From an uncultured Chloroflexota bacterium (GTDB lineage: Bacteria; Chloroflexota; Dehalococcoidia; GIF9; AB-539-J10), in assembly GCA_903884455.1 (NCBI GenBank), contig CAISEW010000031.1:31751-95750 (forward strand): 64,000 bases of DNA, given 5' to 3'. This document shows positions 8,545 to 18,232 of the stretch, piece after piece. The position numbers were made by a program, and so were the translations under genes. The notes beneath the pieces were generated by a model. That model saw only the letters and a program-made list of their open reading frames with translations. It searched no databases and was not told where the DNA came from. How positions within the stretch are numbered: position 1 is the first letter of the stretch; each line of letters begins with the position of its first letter.

Positions 8545-9699
8545 CTATGGGAGTGGCTTGATGCCCATACCTGACATAATTGCCAGCATGACTGCGGCGG
8601 CCATAACCGAACCTATCTGACCACCGGCATTAGCACCTACAGCATGGAACAACAAAAAACTTCTCGGATTTGCCTTCTGTCCTTCTTTTTGCACTACTCT
8701 TGCTGACATTGGAAAAGCCGAGGTACCGGCGGCACCGATAAGGGGGTTTATTTTTCCCTTTGTTATCACCCGCATGAGCTTACCAAGCAAAACCCCTGTT
8801 ACAGTATCAAGTGCAATCGCTACTAACCCGAGAATAAACACCAGTATGGTCTGCCAGCGTAGGAAATTGCCGCCCAACATAGAGGCGCCGATGCAAAGCC
8901 CCAAGAAGAGGGTTACTATGTTGGTCAAAGTTGATTCGGAAACGTTTACCAGCCTTTCGAGTACACCAGACTCCCTCATGAAATTCCCCAGCATAAGCAT
9001 TCCCATTAACGGTGCCCCCATCGGAGCTATAAGTATGGTAACTATTCCAGTCACCAGGGGGAAAAGGATTTTAACTCTCTGGGAAACCTTTTTCTCACCA
9101 GGCTCCATAAGTATGGCGCGTTCTTTTTTGGTGGTTAAGGCTCTCATAATAGGAGGCTGAATAATCGGCACCAGAGACATATAGGAATAGGCAGCGATTG
9201 ATACCGCCGGCAATAGTTCACGTGCATATTTAGTGGTGACATATATGGCGGTAGGACCATCACAGGCACCTATTATGGCTATGGAAACAGCCTCCTGGCG
9301 GACGAATCCAAGTTGCAGAGCCAAAAGGAGGGTCAGAAATATGCCAAATTGACCGGCAGCGCCAAAGATAAGCACACGCGGGTTGCCCAGCATGGGGCCA
9401 AAATCTATCATGGCGCCAAGTCCGAGAAAGAGAAGGCAGGGAAATAGCTCGGTAAGGATACCCCTGGTATAGAGCAAATTTATAATGCCACCTTCATCGT
9501 ATGCCGATAAACCAGCCAGGGGAAGATTTCCTAAGATTATGCCAAAACCGATAGGTACCAATAGAAGAGGCTCAAATTTTCTGGCAATACCCAGATAAAG
9601 GAGAAGACAGCCCAGAAAAACCATAATGGCGCTTTGCCAAGTAAGGCTGGCAAACCCTTGTACCAAGCTAGAAAGAGCTGAAATAAGGACATCCATCAA
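8545..9699 (-). CDS. oadB: Na+-translocating decarboxylase, beta subunit (OadB/GcdB/MmdB family)
   Basis: 384 residues, very hydrophobic, about nine or more membrane segments. The signature IIGACDGPTAIYVTTKYA carries the conserved Asp (D147) of the Na+ path, and SLVPIIQPPIMR and PMSARVVQKEGQKANPRSFL are also typical. This subunit couples biotin-carboxyl decarboxylation to Na+ export. A small gamma subunit lies directly upstream in the same operon. No carboxyltransferase or biotin carrier gene is in the window, so the substrate (oxaloacetate, methylmalonyl-CoA or glutaconyl-CoA) is not determined. Confidence 0.9.
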   Translation of the reverse strand: MMDVLISALSSLVQGFASLTWQSAIMVFLGCLLLYLGIARKFEPLLLVPIGFGIILGNLPLAGLSAYDEGGIINLLYTRGILTELFPCLLFLGLGAMIDFGPMLGNPRVLIFGAAGQFGIFLTLLLALQLGFVRQEAVSIAIIGACDGPTAIYVTTKYARELLPAVSIAAYSYMSLVPIIQPPIMRALTTKKERAILMEPGEKKVSQRVKILFPLVTGIVTILIAPMGAPLMGMLMLGNFMRESGVLERLVNVSESTLTNIVTLFLGLCIGASMLGGNFLRWQTILVFILGLVAIALDTVTGVLLGKLMRVITKGKINPLIGAAGTSAFPMSARVVQKEGQKANPRSFLLFHAVGANAGGQIGSVMAAAVMLAIMSGMGIKPLP

Positions 9700-9737
9700 A
9701 AGCCTCCTTACTTTATATATTGAGTATCATTCCCAAT

Positions 9738-9878
9738 CTAGCCCTCGCTCTCTTCGTCTTCCTTCCTAGGGAATAGCTTGATTAGAAGACGAATTAACAG
9801 GGTTAATAAGTAAAGTGTGATAAATGTGACACCCATCCCCAAAACTGTCATGGTTAAACCAAAAGCCCAATCTTTCAT
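9738..9878 (-). CDS. oadG: Small membrane subunit OadG-like (decarboxylase gamma chain)
   Basis: A 46-residue protein starting MKDWAFGLTMTVLGMGVTFI, with one membrane helix (about 6-34) followed by a charged tail (RKEDEESEG). The pattern FGLTxTxxGMGVTFxxL is typical of OadG. Its ATG overlaps the stop of the P-type ATPase as ATGA, with GGGGGTG upstream as ribosome site, and oadB follows after 38 bases. OadG anchors and assembles the decarboxylase complex. The gene is short enough to be missed by automatic calling. Confidence 0.8.
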   Translation of the reverse strand: MKDWAFGLTMTVLGMGVTFITLYLLTLLIRLLIKLFPRKEDEESEG

Positions 9879-12691
9879 ATTTCACCCCCAATTGTACTCA
9901 GTATTTTTTCGGGTCTAGCCGTTTTATTAATCCTCCGGTAGATAAATTTGATGATTTCAACGATTAAAAAGCCCGAGATAGATATTGGTACTATCCACAT
10001 CCAGTCTTCTGGACCCATGTGCACTACATGGAACGGACCAGTTAAAGCGGGTATATACAGCACACCCATTAGCAGAGCCAACGAACTAAGATTGGCATAT
10101 ATCAGCCACTTGTTACTGAGGGGTCCCAATTTGAAGAAACTGTGTATTTCAGAACGACAGGCGAGCGCGGTGAACAGCTCAAATAAGACCATGGTACACA
10201 GCACCATGGTTTGCGCCTCCGGTATGAGCGGATTACTAAAGTCTCGCCACGAACCTCCTTCGGAGGTCAGCTTCCATATAAACATAGGTACCATCGTAGC
10301 CGCCATGGCAACGCCAATAGCCCCAATTGTAATCAGCATATTTCTAGAAAAGATACTTGATTGAGGGTCACGAGGTGGTTGTTCCATAATATCCGGGTCA
10401 CTGGGGTCAACAGCTAGAGCCAGCGCTGGCAGCCCATCGGTGGTCAGGTTTACCCAAAGCAAATGAATAGCCAGTAGCGGCAGGGCCATCCCCATGAGAC
10501 CGGCGACGAACATTATAAGTACCTCACCGACATTACAAGAAAGCAAGTAAATCAAATACTTCTTTATGTTCTGGAAAATACCCCTGCCTTCTTCAACGGC
10601 AGCAACAATAGAGGCAAAGTTGTCATCGGTCAGTACCATTGCCGCTGCTTCCTTGCTTACATCAGTGCCGGTAATACCCATAGCAACGCCGATGTCAGCT
10701 TTCTTCAGAGCTGGGGCATCGTTTACACCATCCCCTGTCATAGCTACGATCTCGCCTCTCTTGTCAAAGGCTTCTATTACCCTCAGCTTATGGGCTGGCG
10801 ATACACGGGCATAAACCTCAATATCCTCTACACTGTTCTCGAACTCTTCATCTGTTAACTTATCAAGTTCGGCCCCAGTTAGAGCAATGCCCTTCTTAAG
10901 AAGACCTAGTTCCCTGGCTACTGCCATGGCAGTAAGTTTATGGTCGCCAGTAATCATTACTGACTTTATTCCCGCCTTATCACATAACCTAATAGCTTCT
11001 TTTACCTCTTCGCGAGGCGGGTCAATCATACCTGCCAGACCGACAAATACCATACCTGCTTCGGAATCCTCTCTGTAAGTTGGTATTTCAGGGAATCGCT
11101 TATAGGCCATACCGAGCACACGCAATGCCTCACCCGCCATTTGCCTGGCAGTATCCAGTACTTGAGCTTTATCGTTTTCAGTTAGCGGCCTTTCCTTGCT
11201 ATCTATCAGAATATAGGAACAGGAATCCAGGATTACTTCTGGAGCACCTTTAGAATATGCTACCCTACCCTCCTGGGTATTATGTATTGTGGTCATTCTC
11301 TTCCTTTCTGAGGAGAAAGGAATTTCATCTATACGTGAGAATTTGTCATTAGCCTCTTCCTGCAATAGCCCGGCTTTGGCGCTGACAACTACCAGGGCTC
11401 CCTCGGTGGGATCGCCCTTTATACCCCAGACTCCATCAACGGAAACCAACCTGGTGTCATTGCACAAGGTATTTACTTGCATTAAGGTTTGTACTGCCGT
11501 GTCTTGAGATACGTCCATAGCCTTGCCATTGAGCTGAAATTGGCCCTTGGGCTCGTAACCCACTCCACTGACGTTTATCAATCTGCCGCCTGTATAAATC
11601 TGGCGCACTGTCATCTGGTCTTGAGTTAGGGTGCCGGTCTTATCCGAGCAAATAACCGTGGTACAGCCCAGCGTTTCCACAGCAGACAAGCGCCGAACCA
11701 GGGCATGGCGTTTTACCATTTTCTGTACGCCTATAGATAGGGAGATAACCACTACTGCCGGCAGAGCCTCAGGCACAGCTGCCACCGCCAAGCTCACACC
11801 CCAGATAAACATCTGTAAAATTACGCCGCCGGTGATAGCCCCGGAGCTTATCAAGGTTCGTACTAACACAAGGCCAACGACGATGGCAACCACACCCAGA
11901 CAAGCATAGCCAAGCCACTTACCCACCTTGTCCAGGTTCTTTTCCAGAGGCGTTTTCTCTTCCTCCACCTCCTGAAGCATAGCGGCAATCTTGCCAAATT
12001 CTGTTTGCATTCCGGTGGCTATGGCGATGCCTTTACCCCGCCCATAAGTCACAGCGGTGCCGCTATAAACCATATTCTTCCTATCACCAATAGCTATATC
12101 AGTGTCCTCAATCACCTGGGTAACCTTCTCCACCGGGGTTGACTCCCCAGTAAGGGAAGCCTCATCGGTCCTCAGGTTAAAAGCTTCAATCAGACGCAAA
12201 TCAGCCGGAATCTTGTCTCCGGTGCTCAACACAACTATATCGCCTGGCACTATGTCCCTGGCTGGTACTTCTACGTCTGCGCCTTCTCTGATTACAGTGG
12301 CAGTGAGAGCCGCCATCTTTTTGAGAGCTTCCATCGCTTTCTCTGAACGATATTCCTCAATCACACCAAGGGCAACGCAGGCTATCACGATGGCAAATAT
12401 CACAATAGCATCAGTAATTTCCTCAGGTAGCCCGGTTCCCGGCTTGTAACTGACTATGCCCAGACCAACTGAAATAACCACTGCCGCCATAAGGATAATG
12501 ATTAAGGTACTCTTGAACTGCTCTGCAACCAATGACCAGACGGAGATCTTCTTCTTTTCTTCCCTGAGTTCGTTCGGTCCGTATTGAGCCAGGCGTTTTT
12601 CGGCTTCTTCAGGAGTCAAACCTTCGGCGTTTGAGCCCAAAGAACTGACAACCCCGGCTACATCCAGGTTATACCATGCCTTTCCTTCCAT
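9875..12691 (-). CDS. P-type cation ATPase, calcium-transporting type (PII, SERCA/PMCA-like)
   Basis: 938 residues, full length. Order: N-terminal cation ATPase domain, actuator loop TGES (181-184), M4 PEALP (307-311), phosphorylation site DKTGTLT with D350, nucleotide domain, the hinge TGDGVNDAPALKKADIGVAMG, and four to six C-terminal membrane helices. P-type IIA pumps of this form usually export Ca2+; M4 here reads PEALP where Ca2+ pumps commonly have PEGLP. The gene is translationally coupled to oadG. AAGGAG lies ten bases before the ATG. Na+ or Mn2+ transport cannot be excluded. Confidence 0.9.
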   Translation of the reverse strand: MEGKAWYNLDVAGVVSSLGSNAEGLTPEEAEKRLAQYGPNELREEKKKISVWSLVAEQFKSTLIIILMAAVVISVGLGIVSYKPGTGLPEEITDAIVIFAIVIACVALGVIEEYRSEKAMEALKKMAALTATVIREGADVEVPARDIVPGDIVVLSTGDKIPADLRLIEAFNLRTDEASLTGESTPVEKVTQVIEDTDIAIGDRKNMVYSGTAVTYGRGKGIAIATGMQTEFGKIAAMLQEVEEEKTPLEKNLDKVGKWLGYACLGVVAIVVGLVLVRTLISSGAITGGVILQMFIWGVSLAVAAVPEALPAVVVISLSIGVQKMVKRHALVRRLSAVETLGCTTVICSDKTGTLTQDQMTVRQIYTGGRLINVSGVGYEPKGQFQLNGKAMDVSQDTAVQTLMQVNTLCNDTRLVSVDGVWGIKGDPTEGALVVVSAKAGLLQEEANDKFSRIDEIPFSSERKRMTTIHNTQEGRVAYSKGAPEVILDSCSYILIDSKERPLTENDKAQVLDTARQMAGEALRVLGMAYKRFPEIPTYREDSEAGMVFVGLAGMIDPPREEVKEAIRLCDKAGIKSVMITGDHKLTAMAVARELGLLKKGIALTGAELDKLTDEEFENSVEDIEVYARVSPAHKLRVIEAFDKRGEIVAMTGDGVNDAPALKKADIGVAMGITGTDVSKEAAAMVLTDDNFASIVAAVEEGRGIFQNIKKYLIYLLSCNVGEVLIMFVAGLMGMALPLLAIHLLWVNLTTDGLPALALAVDPSDPDIMEQPPRDPQSSIFSRNMLITIGAIGVAMAATMVPMFIWKLTSEGGSWRDFSNPLIPEAQTMVLCTMVLFELFTALACRSEIHSFFKLGPLSNKWLIYANLSSLALLMGVLYIPALTGPFHVVHMGPEDWMWIVPISISGFLIVEIIKFIYRRINKTARPEKILSTIGGEI

Positions 12692-13189
12692 GCGTGCAAC
12701 GCTCCTTAGTGATTTCTCAGAACCCAGTTATCTGTGTTCTGGCGCATGACTACTCGCTTTTGACAAACGAACAGAAAGAAAGCGAGAATCTGTAATACCA
12801 TAAAACGCATAATAGTTTAATTTTTCTAAAAGGGAAGGTTATCACACCCCTGAAATTTTGCCTAGGGGTTCTTGTTTTTTGCAAAAACTTACCTATCACG
12901 AAGGAACTAGCTTGAAGGTATAAGGCACTCTCAAGTTTCATCTCCGAGTTTGGCAGTAAAGTTCTCACGGCTATAGCATAAGCAATCCCCAAAAATAGTC
13001 GAGCCTTTACCCTGATTGCAAGCGAAGCAGCACTGTCTTAGTGGTTACATAGTTTGTTCCGAACGGAGGCGGATAATATCATCCGAGTTCGCTTTGGGGC
13101 CATGCCTGGCAACCAAAATGCCGTGCCATAGCAGGAAGAGAACAACAAGGCCAAGCTATTTTAACGGCAGATGGTATAATGAACCAGTA
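12692..13189. other. Long intergenic region upstream of the P-ATPase and the tRNA-Ser pair
   Basis: No convincing gene in 498 bases. A CCCCT...AGGGG inverted repeat followed by TTCTTGTTTTTT lies at about 12846-12882 and could be a weak terminator on the plus strand. A TATAAT at 13175-13180 sits about ten bases before the first tRNA-Ser and is its likely -10 box; the matching -35 is poor. The ATPase promoter on the minus strand was not located. Confidence 0.45.
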
Positions 13190-13277
13190 GGAGAGGTGAC
13201 CGAGTGGTTGATGGTGCCGCTCTCGAAAAGCGGTCTCCGATTATATCGGAGCGTGGGTTCGAATCCCACCCTCTCCG
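13190..13277 (+). tRNA. tRNA-Ser (anticodon CGA)
   Basis: 88-nt class II tRNA with long variable arm. Acceptor GGAGAGG pairs with CCTCTCC, the anticodon stem CCGCT/AGCGG encloses CTCGAAA, the variable arm is TCTCCGATTATATCGGAG, and the T-arm is GTGGGTTCGAATCCCAC. No CCA encoded. Confidence 0.96.
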
Positions 13278-13278
13278 C

Positions 13279-13370
<92 letters not shown>

Positions 13371-13407
13371 CCTGCGCCAAGGCTACGGCTGGCAAGCCAG
13401 ATTTACT

Positions 13408-13647
13408 ATGTGGTACGTATATATACTGAAAAGCGCGATCGACAACAAGCTCTATGTAGGTTCAACGAATGATATTGCCCGCCGATTGACTGAACATAAC
13501 TCTGGGAAGGTTGATTCTACGAAAAATAGGACGCCATTAAGGCTAGAAACATATTTTGCAGTTAAAGATAAATCCAGAGCAATTGCACTTGAACAATATT
13601 TTAAAACCGGGTCGGGTAGGGCTTTTTTACAAAAACGAATCCTTTAG
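13408..13647 (+). CDS. Small GIY-YIG nuclease-domain protein
   Basis: 79 residues forming a single GIY-YIG domain: YVYIL (3-7), LYVGST (15-20), R25/R26 in DIARRLTEH, and E62 as the likely metal ligand. The domain cuts DNA in UvrC, homing endonucleases and related proteins; the role of these stand-alone small forms is unclear. It begins 41 bases after the tRNA-Ser CCA end, has no clear ribosome site, and is followed by a 12-base copy of the tRNA 3' end, suggesting arrival by integration at the tRNA gene. The ATG at 13408 gives the standard domain length. Confidence 0.8.
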   Translation: MWYVYILKSAIDNKLYVGSTNDIARRLTEHNSGKVDSTKNRTPLRLETYFAVKDKSRAIALEQYFKTGSGRAFLQKRIL

Positions 13648-13676
13648 CCGTCGAAGCTCTATCAGAGCGTAGTCGG

Positions 13677-13688
13677 CCACCCTCTCCG
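13677..13688 (+). repeat. Direct repeat of the tRNA-Ser 3' end (possible attachment site)
   Basis: CCACCCTCTCCG here is identical to the last 12 bases of both tRNA-Ser genes (13266-13277 and 13355-13366). It lies 30 bases after the GIY-YIG stop, so that gene is bracketed by direct repeats, as expected when an element inserts at a tRNA 3' end. Confidence 0.55.
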
Positions 13689-13821
13689 TCAATAACAAGC
13701 AATAGACGATGCTTTAAAATGATGCGGTTGCCCAATCCATGTAACCACACAAAATCTTCGATTTTGTAGGGCACGGGAAAACGAAGTTTTTCAGAGGTAA
13801 ATAGATAAGAATAAAAAGAAA

Positions 13822-13895
13822 TCGGGGTGAGAGGATTTGAACCTCCGACCACCTGAACCCCATTCAGGTGCGCTACCAGGCTGCGCTACACCCCG
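13822..13895 (-). tRNA. tRNA-Pro (anticodon GGG)
   Basis: Cloverleaf of 74 nt with acceptor CGGGGTG/CACCCCG, D-arm GTAGCGCAGCCTGGTAGCGC, anticodon loop ATGGGGT inside CCTGA/TCAGG, and T-arm GGTTCAAATCC. It complements the tRNA-Pro(TGG) at 4823. No CCA encoded. Confidence 0.94.
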
Positions 13896-13968
13896 TCGCC
13901 ATGACTTCCCTTGATATGTTATCATAGTGACCGAAACAAAGAAAATTATAGATTGGCAGGTGTGATTC

Positions 13969-15225
13969 ATGGCTAAGAAACAGAAGAAAGCTACATCTGA
14001 GCGAGCCCCCACTAAGCACCAACTCTCCAAATGGCAGCGCCAGATGAAAATACGCCGAATTGTGATAATCGCTGCCGTTGTTTTCCTGGCTGGCATTTCG
14101 AGCTGGGTGGGCTATGGGTACTATAAGGACTATAAGGCCAGAGTTGGGCCCTTGCGTGAGGTTATGATTGAGGTAAACGGCGTCAACTTTACTATGGAAT
14201 ACTACGTAAAGATGCTCAATGCTGTTGTCGATACAGCTGTTGCTGGAGGCCTGAATTCCACGTTCATCTCTTCTTATGCCCATTATATTGCTAATGTGGT
14301 TGCCGATAATATTATCAATGCTGAATTGGTAAGACAAGAAGCTACGGGTCTGGGCATTACAGTTACTACTGCGGAGGTAGATGCGAGGTTAAAAGAATCT
14401 GGGTATGATGAGGCATATCGAGATTGGATCAGGGCTGTTTTGTTGCATGAAAAGCTTAATGAGGAATACTTTGGTCCCCAGCTGCCTGTCACAATGAATC
14501 AGAGTCATGTGCAAGTAATGCTTGTAGAGAGTCAAGAGGTAGCTACTGAGCTAATAGCCGAAATCGAGGCTGGGGGCAACTTCACCGCTTTAGCTGAGAA
14601 GTTTTCCTGTAACTCCTCGGTTGAAGGCGATTTGGGTTGGCTGCCCGAGGAGCTAATGCCCAATACCTTGATTGCCAATCCCGCTTTTAACCTTACCATC
14701 GGAGAGCTAAGCCAGCCTATTTATGATGAAACCGCGATTAAGAATATCGGCTATTGGCTTATAGAGGTTACTGATAAGCAAGATGAAAAGATAAAAGCCA
14801 GAGCCATGCTGCTGGGCAGCGAGGCGGAGGCAGAGTGGGTTAAAGCCAAATTGGTTAGTGGAAACTTCAGCTCCTTAGCTATGAATTATTCCCAGCATAA
14901 AAGCAAAACTGGAGGTGGTGAGCTTGGTTGGCTAAAAGTAGGGAATATGAGCAGCACGGCTTTCGACACAGTTGCCTTCAACCTTACTGTCAACAAGGTA
15001 AGCGAGCCAGTTAAAGATACATCGGTCCAAACCACCGGTGGCTATTGGCTAGTTAAGGTTATAGATAGGGGTGACCACGAGCTTGAAGAGAAAGTCAAGG
15101 GAGAGCTGATAGACAATTACTATAACGCCTGGCTTGCAGAATGGACAAAGGAAAGCACAATTGCAACTCACCTAGAGGCAGACAAGATATCATGGGCTGT
15201 AAACAAGGTTTTGGAGGGAAGGTAA
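13969..15225 (+). CDS. Membrane-anchored peptidylprolyl isomerase with two parvulin domains (PrsA/SurA/PpiC type)
   Basis: 418 residues. A basic N-terminus is followed by a membrane anchor at about 26-46 (IVIIAAVVFLAGISSWVGYG), so the bulk lies outside the membrane. A SurA-like N-domain leads to two rotamase domains, the first around SHVQVMLVES...GDLGWLPEEL and the second around KARAMLLGS...GGELGWLKVGNM. Such proteins fold secreted proteins by proline isomerisation. It starts divergently from tRNA-Pro and runs into hom after 7 bases. Confidence 0.85.
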   Translation: MAKKQKKATSERAPTKHQLSKWQRQMKIRRIVIIAAVVFLAGISSWVGYGYYKDYKARVGPLREVMIEVNGVNFTMEYYVKMLNAVVDTAVAGGLNSTFISSYAHYIANVVADNIINAELVRQEATGLGITVTTAEVDARLKESGYDEAYRDWIRAVLLHEKLNEEYFGPQLPVTMNQSHVQVMLVESQEVATELIAEIEAGGNFTALAEKFSCNSSVEGDLGWLPEELMPNTLIANPAFNLTIGELSQPIYDETAIKNIGYWLIEVTDKQDEKIKARAMLLGSEAEAEWVKAKLVSGNFSSLAMNYSQHKSKTGGGELGWLKVGNMSSTAFDTVAFNLTVNKVSEPVKDTSVQTTGGYWLVKVIDRGDHELEEKVKGELIDNYYNAWLAEWTKESTIATHLEADKISWAVNKVLEGR

Positions 15226-15232
15226 CACCATA

Positions 15233-16525
15233 ATGAAGAAGGCTATTGGCATCGGCTTACTGGGCTTAGGGGTTGTCGGCAGTGGTGTGGCTGAAGTTCT
15301 AGTCACCAAGGCAGACAACCTGGCTGAGCAAGCAGGACTTTCCTTAATTCTGAAAAAAGTGCTGGTGCGCGATGTGCATAAACGACGCTCGGTCAAAGTT
15401 AGTCCCAACCTGTTAACCAGCCACCCTGAAGAAGTCTTCTCTCATCCTGAGGTAGATATAGTAATCGAACTCATGGGAGGCGAACATCCTGCCAAAGAAT
15501 ATATAGAACAAGCCATCACCAGCGGAAAGCACGTAGTTACGGCCAACAAGGAGGTAATGGCTAAACATGGATACGAGCTATTCTCTCTGGCCGGGAAACA
15601 TAATGCTGACCTCCGCTATGAGGCAAGCGTAGGTAGCGGCATACCACTCATCTCTTCTTTCCAACAAGACCTAGCCGCCAATAAAATCTCGGCCATCCAT
15701 GCCATCCTTAACGGCACTACTAATTATATTCTGACCCGAATGGGACAAGAGGGACTGGATTTTGCTTCGACCCTAAAACAAGCCCAAAAATTAGGTTATG
15801 CTGAAGCCGATCCCGCTAATGACATAGAGGGAATAGATGCTGCTTATAAACTGGTCATCTTATCCAACCTGGCCTTTCGGACTAGATTTGTCCCGCAAGA
15901 TGTATACCGCGAAGGAATATCAAATATTGCCGCTCGAGATTTTCTGTATGCCAAAGAATTCGGCTATGCTATAAAACTTCTAGCCATTGCCAAGAGAGAT
16001 GATGACAAAGTGGAGATGAGGGTTCATCCCGTTTTTATTCCCCAGGATTCCCAGTTAGCTAAAGTAGATGGGGTTTATAATGCCGTCGAGGTGGAAACTG
16101 ACTTAGCTGGCAAACTAGTCTTTTATGGGGAAGGGGCTGGAGCTCTCAGAGCTTCTAGCGCTGTTATGGCTGATGTATTGGCGATAGCCAGGAATATCTA
16201 TCGCGGCGTAAATAATGTTCCTGAACTAAGATTAAACCAGCGAGTGACTGTTAAACCCATGTCCGAGTTAAAGACACGGTATTACCTCAGGTTGAATGCG
16301 CCTGACCGCCCCGGTGTTTTATCCCAAATCTCCAAAGTTCTGGGCGACAATTCTATAAGCATTTCGTCCGTGATCCAGAAGGAAAGCGACCTGGCAGCAC
16401 AAACCGCCATAATCGTCATTATGACCTATCCGGCGAAGGAGAAAGGGGTGCAAAAAGCTCTTAAGCAATTAAGGCAGCTACCAGAGGTTAACGAGGTTAG
16501 CAACTTCATCAGAGTCGAGGAATGA
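15233..16525 (+). CDS. hom: Homoserine dehydrogenase with C-terminal ACT domain
   Basis: 430 residues. The Rossmann motif GLLGLGVVGSGVAEVL opens the NAD(P) domain. The catalytic domain contains ILNGTTNYILTRM and AEADPANDIEGIDAAYKL, and an ACT regulatory domain starts near 352 (LNAPDRPGVLSQISKVL). The enzyme reduces aspartate semialdehyde to homoserine; ACT domains usually give feedback inhibition by threonine. Its stop overlaps thrC as ATGA. Confidence 0.95.
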   Translation: MKKAIGIGLLGLGVVGSGVAEVLVTKADNLAEQAGLSLILKKVLVRDVHKRRSVKVSPNLLTSHPEEVFSHPEVDIVIELMGGEHPAKEYIEQAITSGKHVVTANKEVMAKHGYELFSLAGKHNADLRYEASVGSGIPLISSFQQDLAANKISAIHAILNGTTNYILTRMGQEGLDFASTLKQAQKLGYAEADPANDIEGIDAAYKLVILSNLAFRTRFVPQDVYREGISNIAARDFLYAKEFGYAIKLLAIAKRDDDKVEMRVHPVFIPQDSQLAKVDGVYNAVEVETDLAGKLVFYGEGAGALRASSAVMADVLAIARNIYRGVNNVPELRLNQRVTVKPMSELKTRYYLRLNAPDRPGVLSQISKVLGDNSISISSVIQKESDLAAQTAIIVIMTYPAKEKGVQKALKQLRQLPEVNEVSNFIRVEE

Positions 16526-17601
16526 AGCAAGGCGTCCTAAAAAGATATCGTGATTTCTTGCCAGTTACCCCGACTACGCCTCTGATTACGCTCGGGGAAG
16601 GCGATACCCCTTTAGTGAGGTCACGGATTTTAGAGAAAGAGCTTGGCTGTGGTGAGCTTTATTTTAAGCTTGAAGGCTGTAACCCCACCGGCTCTTTCAA
16701 AGACCGGGGCATGGTGGTGGCGGTGGCTAAGGCGGTGGAAAGCGGTAGCCAGAGCATTATTTGCGCCTCCACAGGTAACACCAGCGCTTCGGCAGCCGCT
16801 TATGGCGCTAGATTCGGATTAAAAACTATTGTCATTATCCCCAAAGGGAAGATAGCCACGGGAAAGCTGGCCCAAGCCCTTGTTTACGACGCCCAGATTA
16901 TAGGCATAAAAGGTAATTTCGACCAGGCACTTCACATAGTGCGTGCCTTAACCCAAAAATACCCCGTTACCCTGGTAAATTCACTAAATCCTAATCGCAT
17001 CGAAGGTCAGAAAACGGCAGCTTTTGAGATTATAGACGACCTGGGGGATGCTCCCGATTATCTCTTCATCCCTGTGGGCAATGCCGGCAACATTACCGCT
17101 TACTGGAAGGGATTCGTAGAATATAATCGCGCAGGCAAGGCCAGCCACACTCCCAAAATGATGGGCTTTCAGGCTGCCGGCGCTGCCCCCATAGTGCTGG
17201 ACAAGGTTATCAAACGACCCAAGACCATTGCCACAGCTATTCGCATTGGCAACCCTGCTAGCTGGCAGAAGGCAGTAGCCGCCCGGGATGAGTCGGGAGG
17301 CATCATTGACTGTGTTACCGATGACGACATTATGAATGCCTATAGATTGATGGCCATCAAAGAAGGTATCTTCGGCGAGCCAGCTTCAGCAGCTTCCCTA
17401 GCCGGGCTTATTAAGTTAGCTAAAAAGAAAGACTTCTCGGACAAGCGTGTAGTTTGCATCGTCACCGGCACCGGCCTAAAGGACCCCGGTGTGCCAGCAA
17501 GATATGCCCGGGCACCCATGGAGCTCCCTGCTGACCTGGCGGCCGTTGAGGAAGTTTTGAAATTCCCGACCTCGGCAATTCCTGGCTACGCCCGGAGATG
17601 A
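16522..17601 (+). CDS. thrC: Threonine synthase
   Basis: 359 residues, PLP fold type II. The PLP lysine is K60 in PTGSFKDRG, with the phosphate-binding ASTGNTSASAAAYGARFG and the C-terminal VTGTGLKDP. It converts O-phosphohomoserine to threonine. The ATG overlaps the hom stop, so hom-thrC is a coupled threonine operon. No kinase (thrB) gene is next to it. Confidence 0.95.
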   Translation: MKQGVLKRYRDFLPVTPTTPLITLGEGDTPLVRSRILEKELGCGELYFKLEGCNPTGSFKDRGMVVAVAKAVESGSQSIICASTGNTSASAAAYGARFGLKTIVIIPKGKIATGKLAQALVYDAQIIGIKGNFDQALHIVRALTQKYPVTLVNSLNPNRIEGQKTAAFEIIDDLGDAPDYLFIPVGNAGNITAYWKGFVEYNRAGKASHTPKMMGFQAAGAAPIVLDKVIKRPKTIATAIRIGNPASWQKAVAARDESGGIIDCVTDDDIMNAYRLMAIKEGIFGEPASAASLAGLIKLAKKKDFSDKRVVCIVTGTGLKDPGVPARYARAPMELPADLAAVEEVLKFPTSAIPGYARR

Positions 17602-17665
17602 CAAGAGGCAGAGAGCCAGAGTGGTATTGTACAGAGAATAACACTGGGTTAAGGAAGTGAAAACT

Positions 17666-18232
17666 ATGCCAAAAATTGTTACCGAAGCTATAGGGAAATT
17701 CAGCCAGCACTATCCCAAGGTGGCAGTTATAGTTACCGCTAGTGCCCGGGGCAGGGATGATGCCATGACCGCCGCCTGGCATAGTTCAATTTCTTTTAAG
17801 CCACCCCTCTATGGCATCGCCATTACATCTAAAAGATTTACTTACCAGCTTATCACGGAAAGCCGGGAGTTTGGCATTAATTTCATTCCTTCAGAAAAAG
17901 CCTCCCTGGCCGCTGCCATTGGCGGCACTTCCGGACAGCAGATGGACAAATTTGAGAGATTGAATATCCAGAAAGAGAAGCCTTTGAAGACCACGGCACC
18001 TATCATGAAAGATGCTTATGCTGCCTATGAATGCAAGCTGGTAGATAGTAAGCCCTATGGTGACCACATCTGGATAGTCGGTGAGATTGTAGCTGTGCAC
18101 TTCCTCGAGGAGGCATTTACCGCGACGGAGGTTCTCGACCTGAATAAGATAAAGCCGCTCCTTTACCTCGGTTCGGATTTCTATGCCAGCACGGATAAAA
18201 ACAGCGTAAGCTTTGTAAAGAGGGGGATTTAG
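17666..18232 (+). CDS. Flavin reductase-like (flavoredoxin) FMN-binding protein
   Basis: 188 residues with the FMN-binding split-barrel of the flavin reductase/flavoredoxin family: VTASARGRDDAMTAAWHSSISFKPPLYGIAI, then RFTYQLITESREFGINF. Such proteins bind FMN and may reduce flavins or act in anaerobic electron transfer. The ATG at 17666 has AAGGAAG at good spacing; the GTG nine bases earlier sits on top of that site. The stop is directly followed by the folE ATG. Confidence 0.85.
   Translation: MPKIVTEAIGKFSQHYPKVAVIVTASARGRDDAMTAAWHSSISFKPPLYGIAITSKRFTYQLITESREFGINFIPSEKASLAAAIGGTSGQQMDKFERLNIQKEKPLKTTAPIMKDAYAAYECKLVDSKPYGDHIWIVGEIVAVHFLEEAFTATEVLDLNKIKPLLYLGSDFYASTDKNSVSFVKRGI

Noticed and set aside
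12846..12882. CCCCT...AGGGG hairpin with T-rich tail as a terminator
   Set aside because: Stem is short and the T-run interrupted, and no plus-strand gene ends just before it; noted only within the intergenic entry.
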